This document shows positions 1 through 8,820 of a DNA stretch of 10,596 bases, piece by piece. Below the pieces are notes generated by a model. That model searched no databases. It had not been told where the DNA came from and was given only the letters and a program-made list of their open reading frames with translations. The translations under genes were made by a program, and so were the position numbers. How positions within the stretch are numbered: the first letter of the stretch is position 1; the number at the start of each line of letters is the position of its first letter. This stretch comes from an uncultured Rivibacter sp. (GTDB lineage: Bacteria; Pseudomonadota; Gammaproteobacteria; Burkholderiales; Burkholderiaceae), in the NCBI GenBank assembly GCA_946481025.1, contig CAMLNA010000141.1, forward strand, positions 1 through 10,596, in the 5' to 3' direction.

Positions 1-450
1 GTGAACCCGCTCATCAAGATCATCAACATCGTGGCGCTGCTGATCGTGCCGCTGCTGCCGGCCGGCACCGCCGCCACGTCGGCCGCCCATGCAGACCCGC
101 AGGCGGCCGCCATGGCGGCTGGCCGCGCGCAGCTGGAGGTCAACACGGCAGTGAAGGTGTACTTTGCCCTGGGCAAGGCCGAGCTGCCGGTGGAGAGCAA
201 CGAAGCGATCAACAAGCTCTCGGAAGTGGCGCGCAACGGCGGCGGCATGCTGGTGGTGAGCGGGTACCACGACGCCAGCGGCGACGCGGCGCAGAACGCG
301 GAGCTGGCCAAGCAGCGGGCCATGACGGTGGCCCATGCGCTGGAAGCCAACGGCGTGCCGAAGGAACGCATCCAGCTGCAAAAGCCCGAGCTGCTGGTCG
401 GCTCGGCGAATGCCGACGAGGCCCGCCGGGTGGAGGTGCGGCTGCAGTAG
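1..450 (+). CDS. hppA: C-terminal end of membrane-bound H+-pyrophosphatase fused to an OmpA-like domain (partial, 5' end outside window)
   Basis: The frame is open from base 1, and I read the first GTG as an internal valine, not a start. Visible residues 1-20 (VNPLIKIINIVALLIVPLLP) match the conserved last transmembrane helix of membrane H+-pyrophosphatases, which normally follows a GPA/GPS motif and ends the protein. Such enzymes couple pyrophosphate hydrolysis to proton export across the inner membrane. Here the chain continues through an Ala-rich linker (about 21-45) into an OmpA/MotB-type domain (about 48-149). That domain has VYFALGKAEL, then SGYHDASG with Asp91, then NAELAKQRA with Arg106, and ends ARRVEVRLQ. 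Asp91 and Arg106 sit where OmpA-family domains bind diaminopimelate of peptidoglycan; the usual Asn before the final RRV is Ala. The C-terminus of 16-helix pyrophosphatases is periplasmic, which suits a wall-binding domain. The alternative, a small secreted OmpA protein starting at base 1, is less likely because the helix is family-specific and has no basic signal-peptide N-region. Confidence 0.8.
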   Translation: MNPLIKIINIVALLIVPLLPAGTAATSAAHADPQAAAMAAGRAQLEVNTAVKVYFALGKAELPVESNEAINKLSEVARNGGGMLVVSGYHDASGDAAQNAELAKQRAMTVAHALEANGVPKERIQLQKPELLVGSANADEARRVEVRLQ

Positions 451-471
451 CGGCTGCCCCGCGCTTGTGGC

Positions 472-505
472 AAAGGCCCGCGGACGCGGGCCTTTTTCTT
501 TTTTT
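472..505 (+). terminator. Rho-independent terminator after the pyrophosphatase-OmpA gene
   Basis: A near-perfect inverted repeat pairs 472-481 (AAAGGCCCGC) with 486-495 around a 4-base loop. Eleven of the next twelve bases after the GC-rich stem are T (493-505, with one C at 498). It lies 22 bases after the TAG stop at 448-450. On the minus strand the same hairpin is followed by only three T, so it would be a weak terminator for the convergent signalling operon ending at 534. I see nothing else in the 83-base gap 451-533. Confidence 0.9.
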
Positions 506-533
506 AATGCAGCGGCCGCGTGGCTGCTGCGCG

Positions 534-941
534 TCAGTCGGGCAGCTGGTTCACCGCCAGCCAGAAGTCCGCCACCTTGCGCGCCATGTCGCGAAACGCA
601 TCGAAGTCGATCGGCTTGACCACGTAGCCGTTGGCGCCCAGGCGATAGCTCTCGCGCAGGTCGTGCGGGTGCCGTGAGCTGCTGAGCATGACCACCGGAA
701 TGGTCGCGGTGGCCGCGTCGCGCTTGAGCTGCACCAGCAGGTCGAGCCCGCTTTCGCCCTGCAGCTTGAGATCCAGCAGCAACAGGCGCGGGTGGCAGGC
801 CGCCACGGCCTGTGCCGCCTCCCGCACCGTCGCAGCCACCCGGATCGCGATCGCGACGTGACGCCGAAAGGCCACCAGCGACAGCTCCGCCTCGACCGGG
901 CTGTCATCCACCAGCAGGACGTAGGGCGAGGCTTCGCTCAT
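534..941 (-). CDS. Single-domain response regulator, Rcp1-like
   Basis: This is a 135-residue receiver domain with no output domain. It should accept a phosphoryl group from a histidine kinase and act by protein contact. The acidic pair is Asp12-Asp13, the phosphoacceptor is Asp57 (LLLLDLKL), the switch serines are in MLSSSR (about 85-89), and the conserved lysine is Lys109 (VVKPID). The tail DFWLAVNQLPD resembles the Rcp1-type regulators that pair with phytochrome-like histidine kinases. Its partner is most likely the hybrid kinase encoded just upstream, whose TGA overlaps this ATG by 4 bases (ATGA). A Shine-Dalgarno-like AGGGG lies 7 bases before the start codon. It is the last gene of the four-gene operon. 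The pairing is inferred from position and family resemblance. Confidence 0.9.
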   Translation of the reverse strand: MSEASPYVLLVDDSPVEAELSLVAFRRHVAIAIRVAATVREAAQAVAACHPRLLLLDLKLQGESGLDLLVQLKRDAATATIPVVMLSSSRHPHDLRESYRLGANGYVVKPIDFDAFRDMARKVADFWLAVNQLPD

Positions 942-2923
942 GGCGCGGCCCCTTGCAGCGCGAGGAAGAACGATGCGCCACGGCCCGGCGCGGCCTCGGC
1001 CCAGATGCGCCCGCCGTGGCGCTGCACGATGCGCTGCACGATGGCCAGGCCGACACCGGTGCCTTCGAACTCGTCCTGCCGGTGCAGGCGCTGGAACACG
1101 TTGAACAGCTTGTCGGCATGCCGCATGTCGAAGCCGGCGCCGTTGTCCTTCACGTGCACGATGCAAACGCCTTCGCCGTCGCCCTGATGGCAGCCCACTT
1201 CGATGACCGGGCGTTCCTGCCGGCGCGTGTACTTGATGGCGTTGCCCAGCAGGTTGGCGAAGACCTGCCGCAGCATCGCCTCGTCGGCCAGCAGGCGGGG
1301 CAGCGGCTGCACCGACACGGCAATGCGGCGCGCCGCGATCTCTTCGCCGAACTCGGCCAGGCAGTGCGCCACCAGGGCGGCCAGGTCCACCGGACGCATC
1401 TCGAGCGGCTGCTGGGCGGTCCTTGCGAACCTGAGCAGGTCGTCGATCAGCATGGCCATGCGCTGCGCACCGTGGCGCACCAGCCCGAGGAAGCGCTGCG
1501 CCTCGGGCGGCAGGTCGGCGGCGTAGTCCTGCAGCAGCAGCGAGGCATAGCCGTCGACCACCCGCAAGGGCGCCCGCAGGTCGTGCGACACCGAATAGGA
1601 AAAGGCCTCGAGGCCCCGGTTGGCGGACTCCAGGTCGCGGTTGGCCGCCTCCAGCTCCAGCGTGCGCTGGCGCACCCGCTGCTCCAGACCGGCGTTGAGG
1701 GCGACCACCTCGTCTTCGGCCTGCTTGCGCTCGGTGACGTCGTCGCGGGCCACCACGATGCGCAGGTCGCCTTCGCCGCGAAAGCGCGTCACCCGCACGA
1801 TGAACCACCGCCGGCCCGTGGCGCCTTCGAAGGCGCACTCGAACCGGAGTTCGCCGGCTTCACCGGCCAGGACGCTGCGCACGCCCTGCGCGCAGCGCTG
1901 CGCGGCAAGGTCGCCGCCAGCGGCCGCATGGTCGCAGTGCTCGAGGTAGTTCAGCCCTTCGCCCCCGCCGGCCGGCACGCCGAAGCCGCGCCAGGCCTTG
2001 TTGGTGCCGATGACGACGCCCCGCTCGTCGAGGATGGCGACCTGGGACGACAGCGAATCGAGCGTCTCGCGGGCAAAGCGCTCGGATGCCCGCAGCGCGG
2101 CTGCCGCCCGCTTCACGTCGCTCAGGTCGTGCACGGTGAGCACCGAACCCGTCGGCCGTCCCTCCACCGAGATGGGCGCACGCGACCAGGCCACCGGCAC
2201 CGGCTGGCCGTCCTTGCGGTAGAAGGTGTCGTCATGGTGTTGCGACGCCTCGGCGTTGCGCAGCACCTTGCCGGCGAGCAGGCCGCCCTGCAGTTCGGGG
2301 AAGCTCCAGCCGAACATCTTCTCGGCGCAGGCGTTCATGAAGCTCACCCGGCCGGACTCGTCGCAGACGAAGATGCCCGCGGCGGCCGCGTCGGTGATGT
2401 TGCGGGTCAGGTTGAGCTGGTATTCGAGCAGGCCGTTGGCCATGGCCAGCTCGTGGTTCTTTTCCTCGAGCTTGTTGACCAGCGCCTGGTTGTACTGGCG
2501 CAGCACCTGGCCTTCGTCGGGAACGACAGCGGGCGGCCGGCTCGGCTGCGCCGGCCGCCCGCTGCGTGCCTGATGCAGCGCCTCCAGGATGACCTGCACC
2601 GGCGCCGGCTTCGTGAGGTAGGCATCCGCCCCGACCGAGCGGGCCAGCTCGCGGTCGGAGGGCGAGTTGTAGGTGCTCGTGTACAGCAGGAACGGCAGCT
2701 GGGCCAGGCGCGGATCCTTGCGCAGCTCGAGGCACAGCCTGAAGCCGTCCATCTCGGGCATGAGGATGTCCGAGATGACGCCGTCGTACGGGCCACCGGC
2801 GGCCAGCAGATGCAAGGCCTCCACGCCATGGGCCGCCTGCTCGACGGCCAGGCCCTCGGCCTCGAGCTGCGCGCGCAGCAGCTTGAGGTTGAGCGGGTTG
2901 TCGTCGACGATCAGCAGCTTCAC
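938..2923 (-). CDS. Hybrid sensor histidine kinase, REC-PAS-PAS-HisKA-HATPase
   Basis: This is a 661-residue cytosolic kinase with no transmembrane segment. Domain order: receiver (1-120; Asp7-Asp8, phosphoacceptor Asp52 in ISDILMPEMDG, Lys105); coiled coil (about 136-172); PAS (about 173-272); second PAS (about 281-400, containing Cys330, Cys344 and Cys363); helical linker (about 397-440); HisKA with His447 in SYSVSHDLRAPLR; and HATPase with N-box NLLGN (557-561), G1 DNGAGF (593-598) and G2 GTGVGL (621-626). The HisKA box is of the type seen in bacteriophytochrome-like kinases, but there is no GAF/PHY photosensory module. I chose the GTG at 2923 because AGGAAGG lies 6 bases upstream and because it makes a GTGA overlap with the preceding regulator's stop. 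An ATG at 2947 is possible and would add 8 residues. A REC domain placed before the kinase core suggests that another kinase, probably the triple-PAS one, gates this enzyme. The signal is unknown. Confidence 0.9.
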   Translation of the reverse strand: MKLLIVDDNPLNLKLLRAQLEAEGLAVEQAAHGVEALHLLAAGGPYDGVISDILMPEMDGFRLCLELRKDPRLAQLPFLLYTSTYNSPSDRELARSVGADAYLTKPAPVQVILEALHQARSGRPAQPSRPPAVVPDEGQVLRQYNQALVNKLEEKNHELAMANGLLEYQLNLTRNITDAAAAGIFVCDESGRVSFMNACAEKMFGWSFPELQGGLLAGKVLRNAEASQHHDDTFYRKDGQPVPVAWSRAPISVEGRPTGSVLTVHDLSDVKRAAAALRASERFARETLDSLSSQVAILDERGVVIGTNKAWRGFGVPAGGGEGLNYLEHCDHAAAGGDLAAQRCAQGVRSVLAGEAGELRFECAFEGATGRRWFIVRVTRFRGEGDLRIVVARDDVTERKQAEDEVVALNAGLEQRVRQRTLELEAANRDLESANRGLEAFSYSVSHDLRAPLRVVDGYASLLLQDYAADLPPEAQRFLGLVRHGAQRMAMLIDDLLRFARTAQQPLEMRPVDLAALVAHCLAEFGEEIAARRIAVSVQPLPRLLADEAMLRQVFANLLGNAIKYTRRQERPVIEVGCHQGDGEGVCIVHVKDNGAGFDMRHADKLFNVFQRLHRQDEFEGTGVGLAIVQRIVQRHGGRIWAEAAPGRGASFFLALQGAAP

Positions 2924-3335
2924 CGGCCGCCTTCCTGTGGCTGCCATGCGCTGCGCTCGGCGGCCTGCTGCAACACCTGCCGCACCAGTGTCGGCATGGC
3001 CCGCGTGTCGATCGGCTTGGTGATGTAGCCGTCGCAGCCGGCCTCGCGCGCACGGTCGTCGTCGCCCTTCATCGCAAACGCGGTGAGCGCGATCACCGGC
3101 ACGTGGCGCAGCCGGGGGTCGGCCTTGATGCGGCGGGTCAGCTCGAGGCCGTCCATGCCCGGCAAGGCGATGTCCATCAGGATCAGGTCGGGCACCCGCT
3201 CGGCCAGCAGCGCCTCGGCCTCCTCGGCATCGGTGGCGGGCACGACCGTGTGGCCCTCGGCCCGCAGCAGGGCCGAGGCCAGCTTGAGGTTCGTGGGGTT
3301 GTCGTCCACGACGAGGATCACCGCTTCGCCTGCAC

Positions 3336-3339
<4 letters not shown>
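2920..3339 (-). CDS. Single-domain response regulator, DivK/CheY-like
   Basis: This is a 139-residue stand-alone receiver domain. Asp12-Asp13 form the acidic pocket, Asp56 ([13 protein letters not shown]) is the phosphoacceptor, Thr86 ([10 protein letters not shown]) is the switch residue, and Lys108 (ITKPID) completes the site. The stretch from [10 protein letters not shown] through [10 protein letters not shown] is characteristic of DivK-like regulators that work by binding kinases or other proteins. The ATG at 3339 overlaps the stop of the upstream triple-PAS kinase (ATGA). I see no good Shine-Dalgarno at the usual spacing, so translation is probably coupled to the upstream gene. Its stop overlaps the GTG of the hybrid kinase. 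It sits between the two kinases, so it may be phosphorylated by one and contact the other; this is inference. Confidence 0.9.
2930..2936 (-). promoter_or_regulatory. Shine-Dalgarno site fixing the GTG start of the hybrid kinase
   Basis: On the minus strand the sequence reads AGGAAGG, six bases (CGGCCG) before GTG 2923-2921. It lies inside the last codons of the upstream regulator gene, as expected for an overlapping operon junction. It favours GTG over the in-frame ATG at 2947. Confidence 0.7.
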
Positions 3340-5192
<1,853 letters not shown>

Positions 5193-5196
5193 GGGG

Positions 5197-5205
5197 CCCC
5201 TCCCT
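5197..5205 (-). promoter_or_regulatory. Shine-Dalgarno site fixing the GTG start of the triple-PAS kinase
   Basis: On the minus strand the sequence reads AGGGAGGGG, then four C, then GTG 5192-5190. The GGAGG core is six bases from the start codon. No comparable site precedes the ATG at 5231. Confidence 0.7.
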
Positions 5206-5237
5206 GTGAGCCGCCGCGGCGCGGCCGGCATCCGGCG

Positions 5238-5266
5238 TTTCTACTCCAAGTCCGCCGGCCGCACAA
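5238..5266 (-). promoter_or_regulatory. Possible sigma-70-type promoter of the signalling operon
   Basis: On the minus strand TTGTGC (5266-5261) and TAGAAA (5243-5238) are separated by 17 bases. They match the -35 and -10 consensus at 3/6 and 4/6 positions. The site lies between the lpdA terminator and the kinase start and would begin transcription near 5231, leaving a leader of about 40 bases before the GTG. The match is modest and could be chance. I see no clear operator repeat around it. Confidence 0.35.
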
Positions 5267-5298
5267 CGAGAAGGAAGGGGGAGGCGCGAAGTGATGGC

Positions 5299-5332
5299 AA
5301 AAACGCGAAGGGCCGCTGTACGCGGCCCTTCG
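5299..5332 (-). terminator. Rho-independent terminator after the aceE-aceF-lpdA operon
   Basis: An 11-base perfect inverted repeat pairs 5306-5316 (CGAAGGGCCGC) with 5322-5332 around a 5-base loop. On the minus strand it is followed, two bases later, by five T (5303-5299). It begins 22 bases after the lpdA TAG (5357-5355). It separates the pyruvate dehydrogenase operon from the co-directional signalling operon. Confidence 0.85.
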
Positions 5333-5354
5333 TCAACGCATCACGCGAACCGCG

Positions 5355-7133
5355 CTACTTGCGTTGCGGCGGCACGTCGGTGCAGGTGCCGTGCGCGATC
5401 TCGGCGGCCATGCCCACGCTTTCACCCAGCGTCGGGTGCGGGTGGATGGTCTTGCCGATGTCCACCTCGTCGGCGCCCATCTCGATGGCCAGCGCCACTT
5501 CGCTGATGAGGTCGCCGGCATGCGTGCCGACGATGCCGCCGCCCACGATGCGATGCGTCTCGGCGTCGAACAGCAGCTTGGTGAAGCCTTCATCGCGCGT
5601 GTTGGCGATGGCGCGGCCGGAAGCCGACCACGGGAACTGGCCCTTCTTGATCTTGATGCCCTGCGCCTTGGCCTGCTCCTCGGTGAGGCCCACCCAGGCC
5701 ACCTCGGGGTCGGTGTAGGCCACGCTCGGGATCACCCGTGCGTCGAAGGCCGCCTTCTCGCCGGCTGCCACTTCCGCGGCGACGTGCGCCTCGTGCACCG
5801 CCTTGTGCGCGAGCATGGGCTGGCCGACGATGTCGCCGATCGCGAAGATGTGCGGCACGTTGGTGCGCATCTGTACGTCCACCGGGATGAAGCCGCGGTC
5901 CGACACCACCACGCCGGCCTTCTCGGCGCCGATCTTCTTGCCGTTGGGAACGCGGCCCACCGCCTGCAGCACGAGGTCGTACAGCTGCGGATCCCTCGGC
6001 GCCCCCTCGCCTTCGAACTTGACGAGGACGCCGTCCTTCGTGGCTTCGGCGCCCACCGTCTTGGTCTTCAGCATGATGTTGTCGAAGCGACCGGCGTTCA
6101 TCTTCTGCCACACCCGCACGAGGTCGCGGTCGGCGCCCTGCATCAGGCCGTCGAGCATCTCCACCACGTCCAGCCGCGCGCCGAGGGTGGAATACACCGT
6201 GCCCATCTCGAGGCCGATGATGCCGCCGCCCACGATGAGCATGCGCTTGGGAGCCGACTTCAGCTCCAGCGCGCCGGTGGAGTCGACGATGCGCTCGTCG
6301 TTCGGCAAGAACGGCAGGCGCACCGCCTGCGAGCCCGCAGCGATGATGCAGTGCTTGAAGCGGATGGTCTGCGTCTTGCCGGTTTTCTCTTGCGCGCTGC
6401 CGGTGGTTTCTTCCACCGTCACGTGGTGCGGATCGGCGAAGCTGCCATAGCCGCGCACCACGGTGACCTTGCGCATCTTGGCCATCGAGGTGAGGCCACC
6501 GGTGAGCTTGCCCACCACCTTGTTCTTGTGGGCGAGCAGCTTGGGCAGGTCCACCTTCGGGGCGCCGTAGTCGATGCCCAGGTCGGCGAAATGCTTCACT
6601 TCGTCCATCACCGCGGCCACGTGCAGCAGCGCCTTCGACGGGATGCAGCCCACGTTCAGGCACACGCCGCCGAGGGTGGCGTAGCGCTCCACCAGCACCG
6701 TCTTCATGCCGAGGTCGGCGGCGCGGAATGCGGCCGAGTAGCCGCCGGGGCCGGCGCCCAGCACCAGCATGTCGCACTCGATGTCGGCACCGCCGGCATA
6801 GCTGGAGGCCACCGGGGCGGGTGCCGAAGCAGCCTGCGCCGGCGCAGCCGCCGGGGTCGGCGCCGCGGCAGGCGACGGTGCCGGCGCGGCAGCGCCTTCG
6901 GCGTCGAGCGAGAGGATCACCGTGCCTTCGTTGACGGTGTCGCCCAGCTTGACCTTGAGCTCCTTCACCACGCCGGCGTGCGACGACGGAATCTCCATCG
7001 AGGCCTTGTCGGACTCCACCGTGATGAGCGATTGCTCGGCTTTCACCGTGTCGCCGGGCTTGACCAGCACTTCGATGATGGCGACGTCCTTGAAGTCGCC
7101 GATGTCGGGAACCTTGATGTCGATGACGGCCAC
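5355..7133 (-). CDS. lpdA: Dihydrolipoyl dehydrogenase (E3) with N-terminal lipoyl domain
   Basis: This 592-residue flavoprotein reoxidises dihydrolipoyl groups of the pyruvate dehydrogenase complex and reduces NAD+. Residues 2-77 are a lipoyl domain with Lys43 in [10 protein letters not shown] as the lipoylation site. An Ala/Pro-rich linker (about 81-111) follows. The E3 core has the FAD motif GAGPGG (126-131), the redox disulfide [13 protein letters not shown] (Cys158, Cys163), the NAD motif GGGIIG (302-307), and the active-site HPHPTLGE (His566, Glu571). It is longer than the usual E3 of about 470 residues because of the lipoyl domain. This arrangement is known in beta-proteobacteria such as Ralstonia PdhL and Neisseria P64K. 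The start is GTG 7133: TAAGGAG carries both the aceF stop and the Shine-Dalgarno, six bases before GTG. The gap to aceF is 10 bases. It is the last gene of the operon and is followed by a terminator. All catalytic residues are present. Confidence 0.97.
   Translation of the reverse strand: MAVIDIKVPDIGDFKDVAIIEVLVKPGDTVKAEQSLITVESDKASMEIPSSHAGVVKELKVKLGDTVNEGTVILSLDAEGAAAPAPSPAAAPTPAAAPAQAASAPAPVASSYAGGADIECDMLVLGAGPGGYSAAFRAADLGMKTVLVERYATLGGVCLNVGCIPSKALLHVAAVMDEVKHFADLGIDYGAPKVDLPKLLAHKNKVVGKLTGGLTSMAKMRKVTVVRGYGSFADPHHVTVEETTGSAQEKTGKTQTIRFKHCIIAAGSQAVRLPFLPNDERIVDSTGALELKSAPKRMLIVGGGIIGLEMGTVYSTLGARLDVVEMLDGLMQGADRDLVRVWQKMNAGRFDNIMLKTKTVGAEATKDGVLVKFEGEGAPRDPQLYDLVLQAVGRVPNGKKIGAEKAGVVVSDRGFIPVDVQMRTNVPHIFAIGDIVGQPMLAHKAVHEAHVAAEVAAGEKAAFDARVIPSVAYTDPEVAWVGLTEEQAKAQGIKIKKGQFPWSASGRAIANTRDEGFTKLLFDAETHRIVGGGIVGTHAGDLISEVALAIEMGADEVDIGKTIHPHPTLGESVGMAAEIAHGTCTDVPPQRK
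6903..7130 (-). repeat. Lipoyl-domain module, copy in lpdA
   Basis: This segment encodes residues 2-77 of E3. It is one of three closely similar lipoyl-coding segments in the window (the others are 8224-8445 and 8572-8799). All three share PDIGDF, KPGDT, the block (I/L)[12 protein letters not shown] and KELKVK. The protein and DNA resemblance indicates duplication of one module across two adjacent genes. Confidence 0.9.
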
Positions 7134-7143
7134 GTCGCGCTCC

Positions 7144-8802
7144 TTACAGCAACACGCGGCGGAAGTCCGCCAGCACTTGCGCCAGATAGGCGTTGAAGCG
7201 CGCCGCGGCAGCGCCGTCGATCACGCGGTGGTCGTACGACAGCGACAGCGGCAGCGTCAGCCGCGGCACGAACTGCTTGCCGTCCCACACCGGCTTCATC
7301 GCACTCTTCGACAAGCCGAGGATGGCCACTTCGGGCGCGTTGATGATCGGCGTGAAGTGCGTGCCGCCGATGCCGCCGAGCGAGCTGATCGAGAAGCAGC
7401 CGCCCGTCATGTCGACCGGGCCCAGCTTGCCGTCGCGCGCCTTCTTGGCGAGATCGCCCATCTCCTGGCTGATCTGCAGGACGCCCTTCTTGTCGGCGTC
7501 CTTCAGCACCGGCACCACCAGACCATTGGGTGTGTCGGCCGCGAACCCGATGTGGAAGTACTGCTTGTAGACGAGCGTGTCGCCGTCGAGGCTCGTGTTG
7601 AACTCGGGGAACTTCTTCAGCGCCGAGACCACCGCCTTGATGACGAAGGCCAGCATCGTGACCTTGACGCCGGACTTCTCGTTCTCCTTGTTCGTCGCCA
7701 CACGGAAGGCTTCGAGCTCGGTGATGTCGGCCTCGTCGTTGTTGGTGACGTGCGGGATCATCACCCAGTTGCGATGCAGGTTCGCGCCGCTGATCTTCTT
7801 GATGCGCGAGAGGTCCTTGCGGTCGACCGGGCCGAACTTGGCGAAGTCGACCTGCGGCCACGGCAGCAGGCCGGGCAGCGCACCACCCGCGGCCGCGGCC
7901 GGCGCCTTGGCCTTCTGCGCCTGGGTCTGCACGCTGCCCGCCATCACGCCCTTGACGAAGTTCTGCACGTCGTCCTGCGTGATGCGGCCCTTGGGGCCGG
8001 AGCCCTTCACTTCGCCCAGCGGCACGCCGAGTTCGCGAGCGAGCCTGCGAATCGACGGCGAGGCGTGCGGCAGCGTACCCTTGGGAGCGGTCGGCTCGTG
8101 AACCGGCAGCGCCGCGGTGGGCTCGGTGCGCTCGACGGGCTTGCTGGCCAGGGGCGCAGGTGCAGGGCCCGCGGCCGGCGCAGGCGCCGGCGACGGCGCA
8201 GCGGCAGCAGCGCCGCCCGCGGCCTCGATCACCGCGATCACGCTGCCCTTGGACACCTTGTCGCCGATCTTGACCTTGAGCTCCTTCAGGACGCCGGCAT
8301 GCGACGACGGGATCTCCATCGAGGCCTTGTCGGACTCGACGGTGAGGAGCGACTGCTCGGCCTTGATCGTGTCGCCCGGCTTGGCGAGCAGCTCGATCAC
8401 TGCCACCTCGGCGAAGTCGCCGATGTCGGGCACCACCACGTCCACCGGGCCGGCCGCAGCGGCCGGTGCGGACGCAGGCGCCGGAGCCGCGGCGGCAGCC
8501 TGAGGCGCGGGAGCAGGTGCAGCCGCGGCCGGCGCGGGCGCCGGGGCGGCCGCCGTACCGCCGCCCTCGCCTTCGACCAGCAGCACCAGCGAGCCCTCGC
8601 TCACCTTGTCGCCGATCTTGACCTTGAGTTCCTTCACCACGCCGCCGTGCGTGGCCGGGATCTCCATCGAGGCCTTGTCGCTCTCGACGGTGATGAGGCT
8701 CTGGTCCGGCTTGATGGTGTCGCCCGGCTTGACGAGCAACTCGATGATCTCGACGTCCTTGAAGTCCCCGATGTCGGGGACCTTGACTTCAACCAATGCC
8801 AT
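7144..8802 (-). CDS. aceF: Pyruvate dehydrogenase E2, dihydrolipoamide acetyltransferase
   Basis: This 552-residue protein transfers the acetyl group from lipoyl arms to CoA and forms the core of the pyruvate dehydrogenase complex. Domain order: lipoyl 1 (2-77, Lys43); Ala/Pro linker (about 83-118); lipoyl 2 (120-193, Lys159); Ala/Pro linker (about 195-222); peripheral subunit-binding domain (about 246-284, [15 protein letters not shown] and [13 protein letters not shown]); second flexible Ala/Lys linker; and catalytic acetyltransferase domain (about 320-552). The active site is [10 protein letters not shown] with His525 and Asp529. Two lipoyl domains is a common beta-proteobacterial count; E. 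coli has three. ATG 8802 is preceded by GGGGA seven bases upstream. The gap to the aceE stop is 18 bases, and the TAA stop doubles as part of the lpdA ribosome binding site. The peripheral domain and linkers suggest a normal E1/E3-binding scaffold. Confidence 0.97.
   Translation of the reverse strand: MALVEVKVPDIGDFKDVEIIELLVKPGDTIKPDQSLITVESDKASMEIPATHGGVVKELKVKIGDKVSEGSLVLLVEGEGGGTAAAPAPAPAAAAPAPAPQAAAAAPAPASAPAAAAGPVDVVVPDIGDFAEVAVIELLAKPGDTIKAEQSLLTVESDKASMEIPSSHAGVLKELKVKIGDKVSKGSVIAVIEAAGGAAAAAPSPAPAPAAGPAPAPLASKPVERTEPTAALPVHEPTAPKGTLPHASPSIRRLARELGVPLGEVKGSGPKGRITQDDVQNFVKGVMAGSVQTQAQKAKAPAAAAGGALPGLLPWPQVDFAKFGPVDRKDLSRIKKISGANLHRNWVMIPHVTNNDEADITELEAFRVATNKENEKSGVKVTMLAFVIKAVVSALKKFPEFNTSLDGDTLVYKQYFHIGFAADTPNGLVVPVLKDADKKGVLQISQEMGDLAKKARDGKLGPVDMTGGCFSISSLGGIGGTHFTPIINAPEVAILGLSKSAMKPVWDGKQFVPRLTLPLSLSYDHRVIDGAAAARFNAYLAQVLADFRRVLL
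8224..8445 (-). repeat. Lipoyl-domain module, second copy in aceF
   Basis: This segment encodes residues 120-193 of E2 with lipoylation site Lys159. Its core (SSHAG after MEIP) is shared with the lpdA copy, whereas the first aceF copy has ATHGG there. On that feature the inner aceF copy looks closer to the lpdA copy. Confidence 0.85.
8572..8799 (-). repeat. Lipoyl-domain module, first copy in aceF
   Basis: This segment encodes residues 2-77 of E2 with lipoylation site Lys43. Its N-terminal part (PDIGDFKDV and LLVKPGDT) is closer to the lpdA copy than to the second aceF copy, which has PDIGDFAEV and LLAKPGDT. Confidence 0.85.
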
Positions 8803-8820
8803 TTCTTGTCCCCGTGGTTC

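Noticed and set aside
472..505. The hairpin as a bidirectional terminator for both convergent operons
   Set aside because: On the minus strand only three T follow the stem, so I claim it only for the plus strand. A weak effect on the other strand cannot be excluded.
534..1838. A 434-residue minus-strand frame containing the Rcp1-like regulator at its end
   Set aside because: Its first 300 residues are an out-of-frame reading of the hybrid kinase gene. The regulator begins at the ATG at 941, with its own ribosome site and ATGA overlap.
812..3028. 738-residue open frame on the plus strand, opposite the hybrid kinase and regulators
   Set aside because: It is the shadow of well-supported minus-strand genes in GC-rich DNA. 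The translation shows no family motif, is rich in Arg/His/Gln, and has no ribosome site or domain pattern.
5364..7196. 610-residue open frame on the plus strand, opposite lpdA
   Set aside because: It is antisense to an intact lpdA with all catalytic motifs. The translation is His/Arg-rich low-complexity without recognisable domains.
6801..8556. Ala/Pro-rich low-complexity tracts as possible repeats of mobile or regulatory origin
   Set aside because: They are the flexible linkers between lipoyl, binding and catalytic domains typical of E2 and lipoyl-E3 proteins.
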